The notes: a model not told the origin generated them from the letters alone. A stretch of DNA of 64,000 nucleotides from JABFRZ01 sp964631945 (GCA_964631945.1 CAZWAY010000022.1:17764-81763), one strand, 5' to 3'. Shown: positions 37,546 to 46,533, counted from the first letter of the stretch. Numbers and translations: made by a program.

Positions 37546-38310
37546 ATGTCCGAGCCGCCGCCCGAGCCGACCTGGCGCCGACGCCTCTTCGCCGTCACCG
37601 CCGGGGGGCTGTGCCACGGCACCTTCCTGGCGGCGGTGACGGCCATGTTCCTCGGACTGCACGACGGGCTCGCCTCGGGAGGGCTGCACCTGACGGGCAG
37701 CACGCGGCTGGCGCTCGACCTGCTGCTGGCACTGCAATTCCCGCTGCTGCACTCGCTCCTGCTCGGTACCCGCGGTCGTGCCTGGCTCGCCCGACTGATG
37801 GGGGCGCGCCACGGCCGAACGCTGGCGCCCACGACCTACGCCTGGATCGCGGCCGTGCAGATCCTGGCGACCTTCACGCTGTGGTCGCCGAGCGGCACGG
37901 TCTGGTGGGCAGCGCAGGGGCCCGCGCGGCTCGCGATGAACGCGCTCTACGCGGCGGCCTGGTTGTTCCTCGGCAAGGCCCTGCTGGACGGTGGGCTCGG
38001 CCTGCAGACCGGCTGGATCGGCTGGACCGCGCTCTGGCGCGGCCAGCGCGCGCGCTTCCCCGCGCTCGCCCAGCACGGACTGTTCGCGCTCTGTCGCCAG
38101 CCGATCTACCTCGGCTTCGCGCTGACGCTGTGGACCGGGCCGGTGGTGACGCCCGACCGGTTGCTCCTGGCCTCGATCTGGAGCGCCTACTGCGCGCTCG
38201 GGCCGCTGCACAAGGAGCGACGCTACCTGCGCCTGCACGGTCCGGCCTTCGAGCTCTACCAGCGGCGCGTGCCGTACATGCTGCCGTGGCGCCGGAGGAG
38301 CGCCTCCTAG
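37546..38310 (+). CDS. Membrane methyltransferase-like protein (NnrU/isoprenylcysteine carboxyl methyltransferase type)
   Basis: 254 residues from ATG at 37546; an in-frame TTG at 37510 that overlaps the upstream stop (TTGA) is an alternative. Five or six hydrophobic segments. The C-terminal block HGLFALCRQPIYLGFALTLWT, then LGPLHKERRYLRLHGPAFELYQRRVPYM, is the SAM-binding signature of the NnrU/ICMT/PEMT superfamily (RxPxY, then E-R-x-L near the end). Substrate unknown; membrane isoprenoid or lipid acceptors are typical. Confidence 0.8.
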   Translation: MSEPPPEPTWRRRLFAVTAGGLCHGTFLAAVTAMFLGLHDGLASGGLHLTGSTRLALDLLLALQFPLLHSLLLGTRGRAWLARLMGARHGRTLAPTTYAWIAAVQILATFTLWSPSGTVWWAAQGPARLAMNALYAAAWLFLGKALLDGGLGLQTGWIGWTALWRGQRARFPALAQHGLFALCRQPIYLGFALTLWTGPVVTPDRLLLASIWSAYCALGPLHKERRYLRLHGPAFELYQRRVPYMLPWRRRSAS

Positions 38311-38431
38311 AGCGGAGACGGGGCCGAGGGCCCGGCCGTCTTCTCGGGGTCGGGTCCGACCGCCGAGGTATCCGCGTGGAGACGCGAGAAGAGCTCACTC
38401 TCCCCTCCAGACTTCGTAGGCGCAGGCCGAA

Positions 38432-38485
38432 ACGCCCTGTGGGCGTGAGCATCGAAGGGCGGCCATCCCCGGAGCCCTGTGCTCC
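38432..38485 (+). other. Two hairpins in the leader of the nucleotidylyltransferase gene
   Basis: The 192-bp gap before the gene at 38503 contains two short perfect hairpins: ACGCCC-TGT-GGGCGT at 38432-38446 and GGAGC-CCTGT-GCTCC at 38471-38485, both with GCCCTGTG at the top. The second ends 17 nt before the start codon and just before the ribosome-binding site (CGGAGGA). This could be a structured leader that affects translation, or chance in GC-rich DNA. No known riboswitch class is recognised. Confidence 0.3.
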
Positions 38486-38502
38486 GCCAACGGAGGAACC
38501 CC

Positions 38503-39513
38503 ATGAAGGAGCCGAAGGAGCCGCCGAGCGAGCGCAACCAGACCTGGGCCATCGTGCTGGCGGCCGGCGAGGGCTCGCGCCTGCGCGAGCTGACTTCGCG
38601 TGACGGGATCGATACTCCCAAGCAGTTCTGCTCGCTGCGCGGTGGCCGTTCGCTGCTCGGTGACGCCCTGGCGCGCGCGGCCCGCATCGTGCCGAGGAAG
38701 CGCGTCCTGGTGGTCGTGGCCGAGCAGCACCGGCGCTTCTTCGAGCGCGAGCTGGCCGGCCTGCCGGCCCGGAACGTGGTCGTGCAGCCGCGCAACAAGG
38801 GCACCGCCGCAGGGATCCTCCTGCCGCTCCTGGCGGTGCTCGAGCGCGATCCCGAGGCGCGCATCGCCTTCCTGCCCTCCGACCACTTCGTGGCCAAGGA
38901 ATACGTGATCGAGTCGTCGCTGCGGCTCGCGCTGGAGTCGCTGGACGAGCTCGAGTCCGAGCTGACCCTGCTCGGCATCACCCCGGATGCCGCCGAGACC
39001 GGCTACGGCTGGATCGTCCCGAGGTCGAGCGATCGCCTGCTGCGCCCGGTCGAGCGCTTCGTCGAGAAGCCGGCGCCCGCCGTGGCGGCCGAGCTGTTCG
39101 CGGCCGGCGCGCTGTGGAACAGCTTCCTGTTCGCGGTCAAGGGTCGGACCCTGCTGCGCTCCTACGCCGAGCGCTTGCCCCGGCTCCTGAGCGCCTTCCA
39201 GGACGCCTACGCGTGCGCGCCGAGCGAGCGCCCCGCGCGGCTCGCGGCGCTCTACGCCGGCCTCGAGACGCACGACTTCTCGCGCGAGCTGCTGCAGGGC
39301 AGCGAACACCGCCTGCGCCTCGAGATCGTGCCGCCCTGCGGCTGGACCGACCTCGGGACCCCCGAGCGCGTGGAGGCGTGTCTGGCGACGCTGGGGTTCG
39401 ATCCCGCGGCGCGTCCGACCGCGCCGTTTCCCGCGGCCCGCGCGGCCTTCGACCTCGCCCTGGCCCTGGGTGAATCCGTGGCGCGCGGCCGAGCCGCGGC
39501 CCTGAGCGCCTAG
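38503..39513 (+). CDS. Mannose-1-phosphate guanylyltransferase-type sugar nucleotidylyltransferase
   Basis: 336 residues from ATG at 38503, preceded by GGAGGA. Nucleotidyltransferase fold: AIVLAAGEGSRLRELTSRDG (nucleotide-binding loop), DTPKQFCSL (PKQF of the ManC/GMP family), IAFLPSDHFV (metal-binding Asp) and VERFVEKP. Transfers a nucleoside monophosphate to a hexose-1-phosphate, probably GDP-mannose formation. The usual ManC C-terminal isomerase domain is absent. Only 14 nt separate it from the esterase gene. Confidence 0.87.
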   Translation: MKEPKEPPSERNQTWAIVLAAGEGSRLRELTSRDGIDTPKQFCSLRGGRSLLGDALARAARIVPRKRVLVVVAEQHRRFFERELAGLPARNVVVQPRNKGTAAGILLPLLAVLERDPEARIAFLPSDHFVAKEYVIESSLRLALESLDELESELTLLGITPDAAETGYGWIVPRSSDRLLRPVERFVEKPAPAVAAELFAAGALWNSFLFAVKGRTLLRSYAERLPRLLSAFQDAYACAPSERPARLAALYAGLETHDFSRELLQGSEHRLRLEIVPPCGWTDLGTPERVEACLATLGFDPAARPTAPFPAARAAFDLALALGESVARGRAAALSA

Positions 39514-39527
39514 CGTCCGGAGACACC

Positions 39528-40514
39528 ATGAAGGTGAGCGTGTACTACCCGCCGGAGGCGGGCCGGCTGCTCCTGCGTTCGGATGCGGACTGGGAGCGCG
39601 ACCTCGCCCCGAAGCGCGTCGACGCCCGCCGCGGGCGCTTCGAGTTCGAGCTCGACGACGGCGCGCCGTACCGCTACTTCAAGCCCGTCCTGGCCGGGGC
39701 CGACGGCACGAAGTGGGCGCGCGGCGAGAACTCCCTGGCGCTGCGCGAGCGCCGCGGCACGCTCGAGGTCTACCCGCACTTCGCCGAGGACGCGAGCTGC
39801 CACGTGTGCACGGCCTTCGAGGTGCCCTCGAGCTACGCCGAGCGCGGCTACGACGTGCGCGTGTTCCTGCCGCCGGGCTACGACGAGAACTCGCTGCAGC
39901 GCTTCCCGGTGCTGTACATGCAGGACGGTCAGAACCTGTTCTTCCCGGGCGAGGCGCCGCAGGGCAAGCACTGGCGCGTGAGCGAGACGCTCGCGCTGCT
40001 CGATCGCATGTGCCTGGTGCGCCAGGTGATCGTGGTGGGCGTCTACCCGCGCGAGCGCATGCGCGAGTACACCGCGCCGGGCTACGAGGCCTACGCACGC
40101 TTCCTGGCGCGCGAGCTCAAGCCCTTCGTCGACACGCAGTACCGCACGCTGAGCGCGGCCGCGGACACGGCCGTGATGGGCTCGTCGCTGGGCGGCGTGG
40201 TCTCGTTCTACGCCGGCTGGGAGTACCCGAACGTGTTCGGCCAGGTCGGCGCGCTCTCGGCCACCTTCGGCTTCCAGGACGACCTCCTGGCGCGCGTCCT
40301 GGCCGAGAAGCGGCGCGTGCTGCGGCTGTACCTCGACTCGGGCTGGCCGCGCGACAACTACGAGACCACGCGCGGCATGGCCGCCGCCCTGCGCGCGCGC
40401 GGCTTCCACGAGGGCCGCGACCTCCTGTACCTGGCCTACCCCGAGGGCAAGCACGAGGAAGACTCGTGGGCCGCGCGCCTGCACGTGCCCTTCCAGTTCT
40501 TCTTCCGGCGCTGA
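39528..40514 (+). CDS. Esterase (Fes/IroE-like, alpha/beta hydrolase)
   Basis: 328 residues, no signal peptide. The N-terminal ~80 residues look like an early-set (glycogen-binding/Ig-like) domain (YYPPEAGRLLLRSDADWERD, APYRYFKPVLAG). The hydrolase begins at ~95 (VPSSYAERGYDVRVFLPPGYDE); nucleophile Ser in AVMGSSLGGVVSFYAG; the C-terminal His is probably in EGKHEEDSWAARL. Related proteins hydrolyse siderophore esters or acetyl/feruloyl-type esters. Substrate not evident. Confidence 0.85.
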   Translation: MKVSVYYPPEAGRLLLRSDADWERDLAPKRVDARRGRFEFELDDGAPYRYFKPVLAGADGTKWARGENSLALRERRGTLEVYPHFAEDASCHVCTAFEVPSSYAERGYDVRVFLPPGYDENSLQRFPVLYMQDGQNLFFPGEAPQGKHWRVSETLALLDRMCLVRQVIVVGVYPRERMREYTAPGYEAYARFLARELKPFVDTQYRTLSAAADTAVMGSSLGGVVSFYAGWEYPNVFGQVGALSATFGFQDDLLARVLAEKRRVLRLYLDSGWPRDNYETTRGMAAALRARGFHEGRDLLYLAYPEGKHEEDSWAARLHVPFQFFFRR

Positions 40515-40547
40515 GAGTCCTCGGCTTCTCCACGCGAGAGACGGCGG

Positions 40548-40573
40548 GGCCAGGTCTGGCAGGACCTGGCCCA
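40548..40573. terminator. Bidirectional terminator-like hairpin
   Basis: Perfect 10-bp stem GGGCCAGGTC / GACCTGGCCC with a 6-nt loop, lying between the convergent esterase (ends 40514) and the secreted protein gene (ends 40601). No T-run follows on the plus strand, which is common in GC-rich genomes; on the minus strand the flank is also mixed. Termination is inferred from position and stem strength. Confidence 0.7.
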
Positions 40574-40600
40574 TCCAGCGTCTAGTTCGTTTAGATCCGT

Positions 40601-41764
40601 TCAGCGGACGACGACTCGATCCTGACGGCAGTAGCTTCCGCCCCGATAGAACGTGCGGAATTCGTAGATGCGCCCTGGCTCGGCCCGGAACGGCAGCTCG
40701 AATGGTTGGTAGGTGAAGGCGCGAGTGAAGTCACCTCTCCGAATGTCTCGGCTCGCCAGCACCCTGCCCGTGTCGAACTCGAAGACCTCTATCTTGACGA
40801 TTCGGTCCGTCGCCGCCGCCGTGACGTTGTCCACCAGCAGCCGGAAGCTGGCTGCCCGGTTCCCGTTCAGTTCTCGAGTATAGGGACCGAAGGCAAGGTA
40901 TCGATTGATGGGGTCGGTGACGTTGACGCTCCACGCCGCCCCGTCTCGGCGCCCGATCTGGTGCTGGAAGTCCGTCTCGCTCTCGTAGAAGAGCTTGGGC
41001 TCGGACTTCGGGGTCACCACGATCTGGATCGTGAAGCGCGCCGTTTGCCCGCGCAAGATCGGTCCGAAGGACAGCGCCAGGTTGTGGGTGCCGAAGTGGT
41101 TGTCGAACTCGACGTTGCGCAGGAGGCTGTGGGACAGGATGTTGACGCGCACCGTCGCCACAGAGCCGGTGACTTCGGCCCAACTCACGGGACCGTCGGT
41201 GATCGCGGCCCCGACCAAGCCCAGCAGGACGCCCTGTTGGTTGCGGATCTGGCAACCCTGAGGAATCGAATCGAAGGTGGCTCCAGAGCCGGAGCGCCAC
41301 CCGTCCTGCCCGGTGCATTGCCAGCGGTAGCGTGTTCCGTTGAAGCGGAAGGACTCGATCGCCCGCGTGCTGAAGTCGATCGGGAAGCTCATGGCCGCGA
41401 AGTCGATCGGCATGGGGCCGGCCGAGCCGGTGACCGTCAGCGTGTTGCCGCTCTGGGAATAGGCGAGCGAGAAGCGCGGGGGCGGGACGAGCGTGGGGTT
41501 GTCAGAGACCATGAACCCGTTGGTCCCGCCGATCGAGATCACGGAGAGGCCCTGGGCGTCGGATCCGTTGGGAGACCCGATCCAGTAGCCGCCTCCCGTT
41601 CCCACACGAGGTCCGAGGGTGGTGAATCCCCCGGCGCGGATCTCCGAGACACGAGTGGAGTCGTAGCCGAACTGCACCTGGGCCTGGAGCGGCTGGGCGA
41701 AGGCCTTCAGGGCAAGCATGCCGAAGACGGCCAGGAAGAAAGCATGGAGGTTCAGGAACTTCAT
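40601..41764 (-). CDS. Secreted protein of unknown function
   Basis: 387 residues from ATG at 41764 with a ribosome-binding site (GGAGAG) upstream. Signal peptide MKFLNLHAFFLAVFGMLALK, cleavage near AFA. The rest predicts beta-sheet (SDNPTLVPPPRFSLAYSQSG, DRIVKIEVFEFDTGRVLA). Cysteines are few. No family is recognised. Codon third positions are less extreme than in neighbours, so it may be a recent acquisition. Divergent from the gene at 42061. Confidence 0.78.
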   Translation of the reverse strand: MKFLNLHAFFLAVFGMLALKAFAQPLQAQVQFGYDSTRVSEIRAGGFTTLGPRVGTGGGYWIGSPNGSDAQGLSVISIGGTNGFMVSDNPTLVPPPRFSLAYSQSGNTLTVTGSAGPMPIDFAAMSFPIDFSTRAIESFRFNGTRYRWQCTGQDGWRSGSGATFDSIPQGCQIRNQQGVLLGLVGAAITDGPVSWAEVTGSVATVRVNILSHSLLRNVEFDNHFGTHNLALSFGPILRGQTARFTIQIVVTPKSEPKLFYESETDFQHQIGRRDGAAWSVNVTDPINRYLAFGPYTRELNGNRAASFRLLVDNVTAAATDRIVKIEVFEFDTGRVLASRDIRRGDFTRAFTYQPFELPFRAEPGRIYEFRTFYRGGSYCRQDRVVVR

Positions 41765-42060
41765 GAGGTGCTCTCCAAATGTGGAGTGGTAGCCACCGGT
41801 GGTCCGCCGAGAGGCGGTGTCGTGCGGGTAGCGCGCAATCGACGCCCCTTGGGCGGACTCAGGGCGCCCGCCGGTTCCGCCAGGATTTGTCCTGCTCGAA
41901 TCTGAGTCTGAGCACAAATCTGAACGACGATCGGTGCCACCCGTCGTGCAGTCGCGGGGGCGAGCGCTCGCTCAGATCTCAGTGCCGAGTCCGAAGACGT
42001 CCCAACCCGGGTGCCGCCGACTTGTCAATCGCTACGACCTCTGTAGCATCTCATCCACTC
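41765..42060. other. Divergent intergenic region, less GC-rich, between two orphan genes
   Basis: Just under 300 bp with no convincing gene; an in-frame upstream extension of the 42061 gene (from 41779) is not coding-like. It must hold promoters for both directions. The best candidate is listed separately at 42022-42049. No repeats or attachment site are apparent. Confidence 0.6.
42022..42049 (+). promoter_or_regulatory. Candidate sigma-70-type promoter
   Basis: TTGTCA at 42022-42027 and TAGCAT at 42044-42049 with 16-bp spacing, 11 bp before the ATG at 42061. These match the -35/-10 consensus moderately well. A start site at about 42056 would give an almost leaderless transcript. By-eye call, no experimental support. 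Confidence 0.4.
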
Positions 42061-43275
42061 ATGGCTGAATCGAGACCAAGTCGCTCGGAGGGATCGACAC
42101 CGTCGCCGTCTGGAAAGATCCATGGAGATCTTGCGACGTTGGATCAGCTCAGGTGGGCAAGTTCTCCTCCCTCTATCGGGAAGAGCCCTCAGGGAAAGCG
42201 AGCTCTGGCGCTCCTGGCGAAGGCTCTGGCAGATGGGCGGGCACTCAACGATCTTTCGGTGCTCGCCGGAGAGGCGAGTCGACGCACATTCATTGGTGAC
42301 TACCTGAGCAAGGCGAACAAGTACCTGAAGAGTCTGCCCCTGCCTTCCGATCTCACTGCCGGAGCTCACGTCCGCCCACTGCACCTCCGACTGGTTCCGG
42401 CTGGCGAAGGACCGGGTGAGCACGGACGCATCAAGATCAAGGATGCGACGCAGTTCGCCTGGGTGTTGACCTACAAGGCGTCGGAGATCACCTGGTACGA
42501 TACGAAGACCGGCAAGGGCTTCTCCGGGAGCGCGAGGAGGCTCTTTCCCAAGAGGAAGCCGACCGAGGGCCTTCTCTATCCGGAGCGCTCGAGGGCCCGA
42601 ACCAAGCAGGATCACGTGCTGCAGCCCAGCCTCCTGTCCGAGCTCGGTGAAGACAGCGCCGACTGGGTGCTGGCTTCTTTGGCATACTTGGACGGCATCA
42701 CGAGTGCCGATGTCGAAGGCTACGTTGGGGAGCACGAGCCTTTACCTCCCAGTCCAGGCGGCGTCGAGGCTGCTCTCAGGAAAATAAGGAGCGAGCCCCA
42801 GGGATTCGCCCTACTGCGCCAGCAGTACAAGATCGTCGGCTACGCGTCGCTCTGGAAAGTCGAGCCCGAACGCCTGCGTGTACTGTTCGAGTCCCTAGAC
42901 GCTCACGGGAACATTGGCGATGGCACGGCCAAGATCGGGCTCGTCCCGGGAACGTATGTGGGGTGGCTCAGCTCGGTTCGGATCCACCCGAAGCACAGGG
43001 TTCCCCAGACGACGCCCTTCATGCTCGCGGCCATCGAGAAGATGCTGCTCTTCTACGCGGAGAAGGAAATCTACTTCCAGCAGATCTACTTGAGAGCGCA
43101 CCACCTAGCGGATGCAGATGTCTTCGAGCACCTCAAGAAGAGCCCATCGAGGGAGGAGCACGAGAGCGAGTACGTCAAGTGCTTGCGACTCATGCCGTGG
43201 GGGTTCCGGGATGACGTGTTCAAGGCTCTAGGCGAGGTCTATTCCAAGAAGACATCGAAGGTGAGCCCCGCTTGA
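42061..43275 (+). CDS. Hypothetical protein, possibly horizontally acquired
   Basis: 404 residues from ATG at 42061. No recognised domain or signal peptide. The C-terminal part (SSVRIHPKHRVPQTTPFMLAAIEKMLL and IYLRAHHLADADVFEHLKK) loosely resembles an acetyltransferase (GNAT) fold with a shuffled core, but this is not firm. Third-codon-position composition is clearly more AT-tolerant (ATT, TCT, CTA, AAA codons) than in neighbouring genes, suggesting transfer. Flanked by an orphan secreted protein and the ClpS gene. Confidence 0.75.
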   Translation: MAESRPSRSEGSTPSPSGKIHGDLATLDQLRWASSPPSIGKSPQGKRALALLAKALADGRALNDLSVLAGEASRRTFIGDYLSKANKYLKSLPLPSDLTAGAHVRPLHLRLVPAGEGPGEHGRIKIKDATQFAWVLTYKASEITWYDTKTGKGFSGSARRLFPKRKPTEGLLYPERSRARTKQDHVLQPSLLSELGEDSADWVLASLAYLDGITSADVEGYVGEHEPLPPSPGGVEAALRKIRSEPQGFALLRQQYKIVGYASLWKVEPERLRVLFESLDAHGNIGDGTAKIGLVPGTYVGWLSSVRIHPKHRVPQTTPFMLAAIEKMLLFYAEKEIYFQQIYLRAHHLADADVFEHLKKSPSREEHESEYVKCLRLMPWGFRDDVFKALGEVYSKKTSKVSPA

Positions 43276-43292
43276 TCACCCGCCCCTCGGAC

Positions 43293-43312
43293 TCCCCGAG
43301 TCCCGTCGGGGA
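43293..43312. terminator. Terminator-like hairpin between convergent genes
   Basis: Perfect 7-bp stem TCCCCGA / TCGGGGA with a 6-nt loop between the stop of the hypothetical gene (43275) and the stop of the ClpS gene (43321). It lacks a T-run. The location favours a shared terminator for both strands. Confidence 0.55.
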
Positions 43313-43320
43313 AGACTCGC

Positions 43321-43620
43321 TCAGTCCGCCGGCTCGAGCGTGAGCGTCAGCGGGTAGCCGCGCGGGCGCGCCAGCGAGTGCGCCTGTTCGCAGCGGAACT
43401 CGGCCTGCTCCAGCGGCAGCACGTCCACCAGCGCCGAGCCCGTGTCGTGGGCCTCACGCGTGATGCGGTAGGCCTCGGCCTGGGGCTTCGCGAACACCCT
43501 GCGCAGGAGCTCCTGCACGAAATCGAAGGTCGTGACCGGGTCGTCGTGGACGATGACCTTCCAGCGCGGGGCCAGCGCGACCCTCGCGCTCGGCTTCGTG
43601 TCGGTCGTGGTCGTGGGCAT
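43321..43620 (-). CDS. clpS: ATP-dependent Clp protease adaptor ClpS
   Basis: 99 residues from ATG at 43620. Core ClpS motifs: WKVIVHDDPVTTFDFVQELLRRVF (the DDPVTTxDFV family mark) and AYRITREAHDTGSALVDVLP, the region contacting N-degron residues. ClpS delivers N-end-rule substrates to ClpAP. The clpA gene is not adjacent in this window. It lies 32 bp downstream of the secreted hydrolase gene. Confidence 0.92.
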   Translation of the reverse strand: MPTTTTDTKPSARVALAPRWKVIVHDDPVTTFDFVQELLRRVFAKPQAEAYRITREAHDTGSALVDVLPLEQAEFRCEQAHSLARPRGYPLTLTLEPAD

Positions 43621-43652
43621 GGGGCGGACGTCGGCATCGATGGGCGGACGCC

Positions 43653-44909
43653 CTAGAACAGCGCGATGCGGCTGGTGTAGGCGAGATCCGCGTCGCCGCG
43701 CGCGCCGGTCGCGAGGATCGCGGCGTAGGAGGGCTGCGCCAGGCCGCGGAAGACCTGCTGGTCGTTCAGGAAGACGGTGATCTCCTTCTTGGGGTCGAGG
43801 AGCTTCGGATCCACCAGCACGTACAGGCCGCGCGTGTGCTTGTCGCAGGTCACGCGCACCTCGTTCGTCTTCCTGTCGGCCCTGGCCACGACCAGCGCCT
43901 CCTTCACCGGCTCGTCCCAGAAGAGCCAGTACGACTGCCACTTCCAGTCCAGGGTCGGTTGCCACACGACCGTGTCCGGGTGCGTCGTGCGCTCGATCGC
44001 CTCGATCTTGGCGAGGTGCGCCTCGTAGCCGCCCGGCGGGGCCTGGTGCTGGCGGTTCGGGACCTCCCAGTACTCGAAGTCGAAGCCGCCCCAGCGCGTG
44101 CGCGCTTCCTTCAGGCGCTCGTAGGCGAGACGGTTCGCGGCGGGCGGCACCTGCGGGTCGTCGTCGGACTGGTAGATGCGGATCGCGAGGTTGCGAAGGT
44201 TCGGGATGACGCCGGTCGAGATGTCGATCACCTTGCCGGCGCGATCCATGTAGGGCGTCGGGCCGCCGGCCGAGGGTGCGAGCGCGGCCAGCTGGTCGGC
44301 GTGATGCGCCCCCAGCATCCAGCTCCCGTAGCCGCCCATCGAGTGCCCGACCAGGTACACGCGGTCGGGGTCGATCTTCCAGGTGCGGCGCGCGCGCTCG
44401 ATCAGCTCGAGCACCCATTCCTCGGTGCCCGAGTCGGTCCAGCCGTGCTCGGTCTTCTCGAGCACCTCGGGGTAGATGGCGAGCCAGTCGAGCGCCCGCA
44501 GGGTCGGGTCGTAACCGCCGTGTGCGCTCCAGGCGTCGCCCGAGCCCGCGCCGCCGCCGTGCATGCAGATCGCCAGCGCCTTGGGCTTCTTCGTCTCGCC
44601 TCCGACGATGAACAGGCCGCGCTTCTCCTGCTCCCAAAAATACGCCTGCCCGGAGTCCTTCTCGAGCTCGGGGCCCTTCTTCCAGCGCTCGAGCACGGCC
44701 TTCTGCGCGGCCGCGACCGAGGAGGCGTCGAGCGGGACGCGCTCGAGCTCCGCCAGGATGCGGCGGCGCTCGGTGCAGCCCGCGGGCGTCCGGCCGTCCG
44801 TCGCGAAGTAGGCCTCGACGAGCTTCTTCTGCTCGCCGAGCGAGGGCGGCTTGGCCTGCGGCACGAGCACGAGGCCGAGCGCCAGGAGAGCAACGGGAAG
44901 CACGACCAT
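43653..44909 (-). CDS. Secreted alpha/beta hydrolase (esterase/poly-ester hydrolase type)
   Basis: 418 residues from ATG at 44909, with GGAGGG upstream; upstream in-frame residues lack a signal. Signal peptide MVVLPVALLALGLVLVPQA. Oxyanion segment ICMHGGGAGSGDAW, nucleophile Ser in YLVGHSMGGYGSWMLG, Asp candidate in IYQSDDDPQVPP, His candidate in PNRQHQAPPGG. A C-terminal beta domain (LYVLVDPKLLDPKKEITVFL) follows, as in LpqC/phospholipase-type esterases. Substrate unknown. Confidence 0.87.
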   Translation of the reverse strand: MVVLPVALLALGLVLVPQAKPPSLGEQKKLVEAYFATDGRTPAGCTERRRILAELERVPLDASSVAAAQKAVLERWKKGPELEKDSGQAYFWEQEKRGLFIVGGETKKPKALAICMHGGGAGSGDAWSAHGGYDPTLRALDWLAIYPEVLEKTEHGWTDSGTEEWVLELIERARRTWKIDPDRVYLVGHSMGGYGSWMLGAHHADQLAALAPSAGGPTPYMDRAGKVIDISTGVIPNLRNLAIRIYQSDDDPQVPPAANRLAYERLKEARTRWGGFDFEYWEVPNRQHQAPPGGYEAHLAKIEAIERTTHPDTVVWQPTLDWKWQSYWLFWDEPVKEALVVARADRKTNEVRVTCDKHTRGLYVLVDPKLLDPKKEITVFLNDQQVFRGLAQPSYAAILATGARGDADLAYTSRIALF

Positions 44910-45091
44910 CGAATCCCTCCGCTCGAGGTTCGCCCCAGGGTAAGGCACGGGCACGGAGCTTGCATCCGCGCGACCCGGCCGGCGCCGAGGTCCAGGGGTC
45001 TTGGCGTCGGCGGGGGTCGGAAGACCTCCCGCGCGGCGGAGCACCCCGCTCGCCGTCGTTCCCAGAGCCCACTCCCAAAGGTCATCTGTCC

Positions 45092-45925
45092 ATGCCCGAG
45101 TCCACCCGTCTCCCCACGTTCTCTTCGTTCGTGCTCGCCGTGGCCGCGCTCGCCAGCGCTTGCTCGGCCCAGTTCGTGCGTCCCGGCAGACCCGCCGACC
45201 TCGCGCTCCTGACCCGGGACGAGCAGGCGCGGAACGCCGCCAGCGACGAGCGTTCGTCCGCCGATCTCACGTTGCAGCAGCTCCTGCAGCGTCGCCCACA
45301 GGCCGGATTCCCGACCGCGATCGCCGTCGTGCGCCTGCAGGGTCCCGAGCGTCCGGATTCCCGCTCGCCCTGGAGGCGCAGCGCGGCGCCCGCGCAGGCG
45401 GCACGCTACGAGGTCGTCACCCGGCGCGATGTGGAGACCGACGCGTGCATGCAGCGGCTGCGCGAATTGCCGCAGGTCAGCGGGATCGCCGCCGTCAACG
45501 CGCTGCTGCTGCCCGAGCGCATCCAGGGCGAGCTCGACCTGCGCAAGCTCGCAGCCCAGCTCGGGGCCGACGTGCTGTTGCTCTACACGCTCGACACGCA
45601 CGAGGAACTGGACGACGAGAGCCCGCTGATCAGCCTGCTGACGCTGGGGCTCTTGCCCACGCACGAGATCGAGGTGCGCACGACGGCCTCGGCGGTGCTG
45701 CTCGACACACGCACGGGCTACTGCTACGGGGTCGCCGAGGGCACGGCCTTCCAGGATCCTCACACCTCCTTCTGGACCTGGGAGGAGAAGAGCAAGGACA
45801 CGCGCCTGGCCACGGAGCGCGAGGCCTTCGCCAGGCTGGTGGACGGCCTGGTCGGAACCTGGCAACAGGTGGCCGCGACCTACGCCCCGGCCGCGGCCAC
45901 CGAGGCCGTCCTGCCGACGCAGTAG
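45092..45925 (+). CDS. Lipoprotein, unknown function
   Basis: 277 residues from ATG at 45092. Lipoprotein signal MPESTRLPTFSSFVLAVAAL with lipobox ASAC. The mature part has alternating helices and strands (FPTAIAVVRLQGPE, LDLRKLAAQLGADVLLLYTL, TASAVLLDTRTGYCYG), a layout like CsgG/LpoB-type nucleotide-free beta-alpha folds, but no family is assigned. Divergent from the hydrolase, convergent with the lipoprotein at 45943. Confidence 0.75.
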   Translation: MPESTRLPTFSSFVLAVAALASACSAQFVRPGRPADLALLTRDEQARNAASDERSSADLTLQQLLQRRPQAGFPTAIAVVRLQGPERPDSRSPWRRSAAPAQAARYEVVTRRDVETDACMQRLRELPQVSGIAAVNALLLPERIQGELDLRKLAAQLGADVLLLYTLDTHEELDDESPLISLLTLGLLPTHEIEVRTTASAVLLDTRTGYCYGVAEGTAFQDPHTSFWTWEEKSKDTRLATEREAFARLVDGLVGTWQQVAATYAPAAATEAVLPTQ

Positions 45926-45942
45926 GCGCGCGACGCCGTCGC

Positions 45943-46533
45943 CTAGCGGGCGGCCGGGAGCCGCCGGAAGCTCGCGACCAGGCGCTCGAAGTCGGCCAGG
46001 TCCTCTGCGAAGTCGAGGCCGAGCGGGGCCTCGAGCGCGAAGGCGTAGAGCATCTCGCCCTCGATCGCGCCGTACAGCAGGTGCTCGCGCTCGACGCGCT
46101 CGTCCGAGCCTTCCGCGACGGGATCGCTGCGCAGGAAGTGCGCCCGAAAGCCGGCGAGTCCGTCGAGCGTGACCGGCCGGCATTCCAGCACGCGCACCCC
46201 GGGCAGCGTGGCGAGCTGGTCGCTCATGGCCTGGATGAGTTCGGGCGCGCTGGCCTCGACCGCCTGGGCCGCTTCACCGCCGAGCACGGGCCCTGCATTG
46301 AAGCTGATCACGCGCACGCCGTCGGGCTCGCGCGCGAGCACGTGACCCGAGCGCAGCCAGCCGCGCGGCAGCTCGAGCGCGAAGGCGCCGTCCTCGGACA
46401 CGAACCGCGCGCCATCGGCGGGCTCCCACTCGGTCTCGACCGCCTGGCTGGCGCAGGCCGCGAGACCAGCGAGACCCGCGAGGACGAGGCATCCGACACC
46501 CAGGCCGCCGACGAGCCGCTGGCAGGAGCGCAT
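45943..46533 (-). CDS. Lipoprotein with PsbP/DUF1795-like fold
   Basis: 196 residues from ATG at 46533. Lipobox AGLAACASQ after a hydrophobic signal. The mature part (FVSEDGAFALELPRGWLRSG to LADFERLVASFRRLP) resembles PsbP-like/DUF1795 proteins: a short beta-grasp-like opening with an L-P-x-G-W element and a final helix. Function unknown. Sits 54 bp downstream of the flavin reductase gene. Confidence 0.75.
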   Translation of the reverse strand: MRSCQRLVGGLGVGCLVLAGLAGLAACASQAVETEWEPADGARFVSEDGAFALELPRGWLRSGHVLAREPDGVRVISFNAGPVLGGEAAQAVEASAPELIQAMSDQLATLPGVRVLECRPVTLDGLAGFRAHFLRSDPVAEGSDERVEREHLLYGAIEGEMLYAFALEAPLGLDFAEDLADFERLVASFRRLPAAR

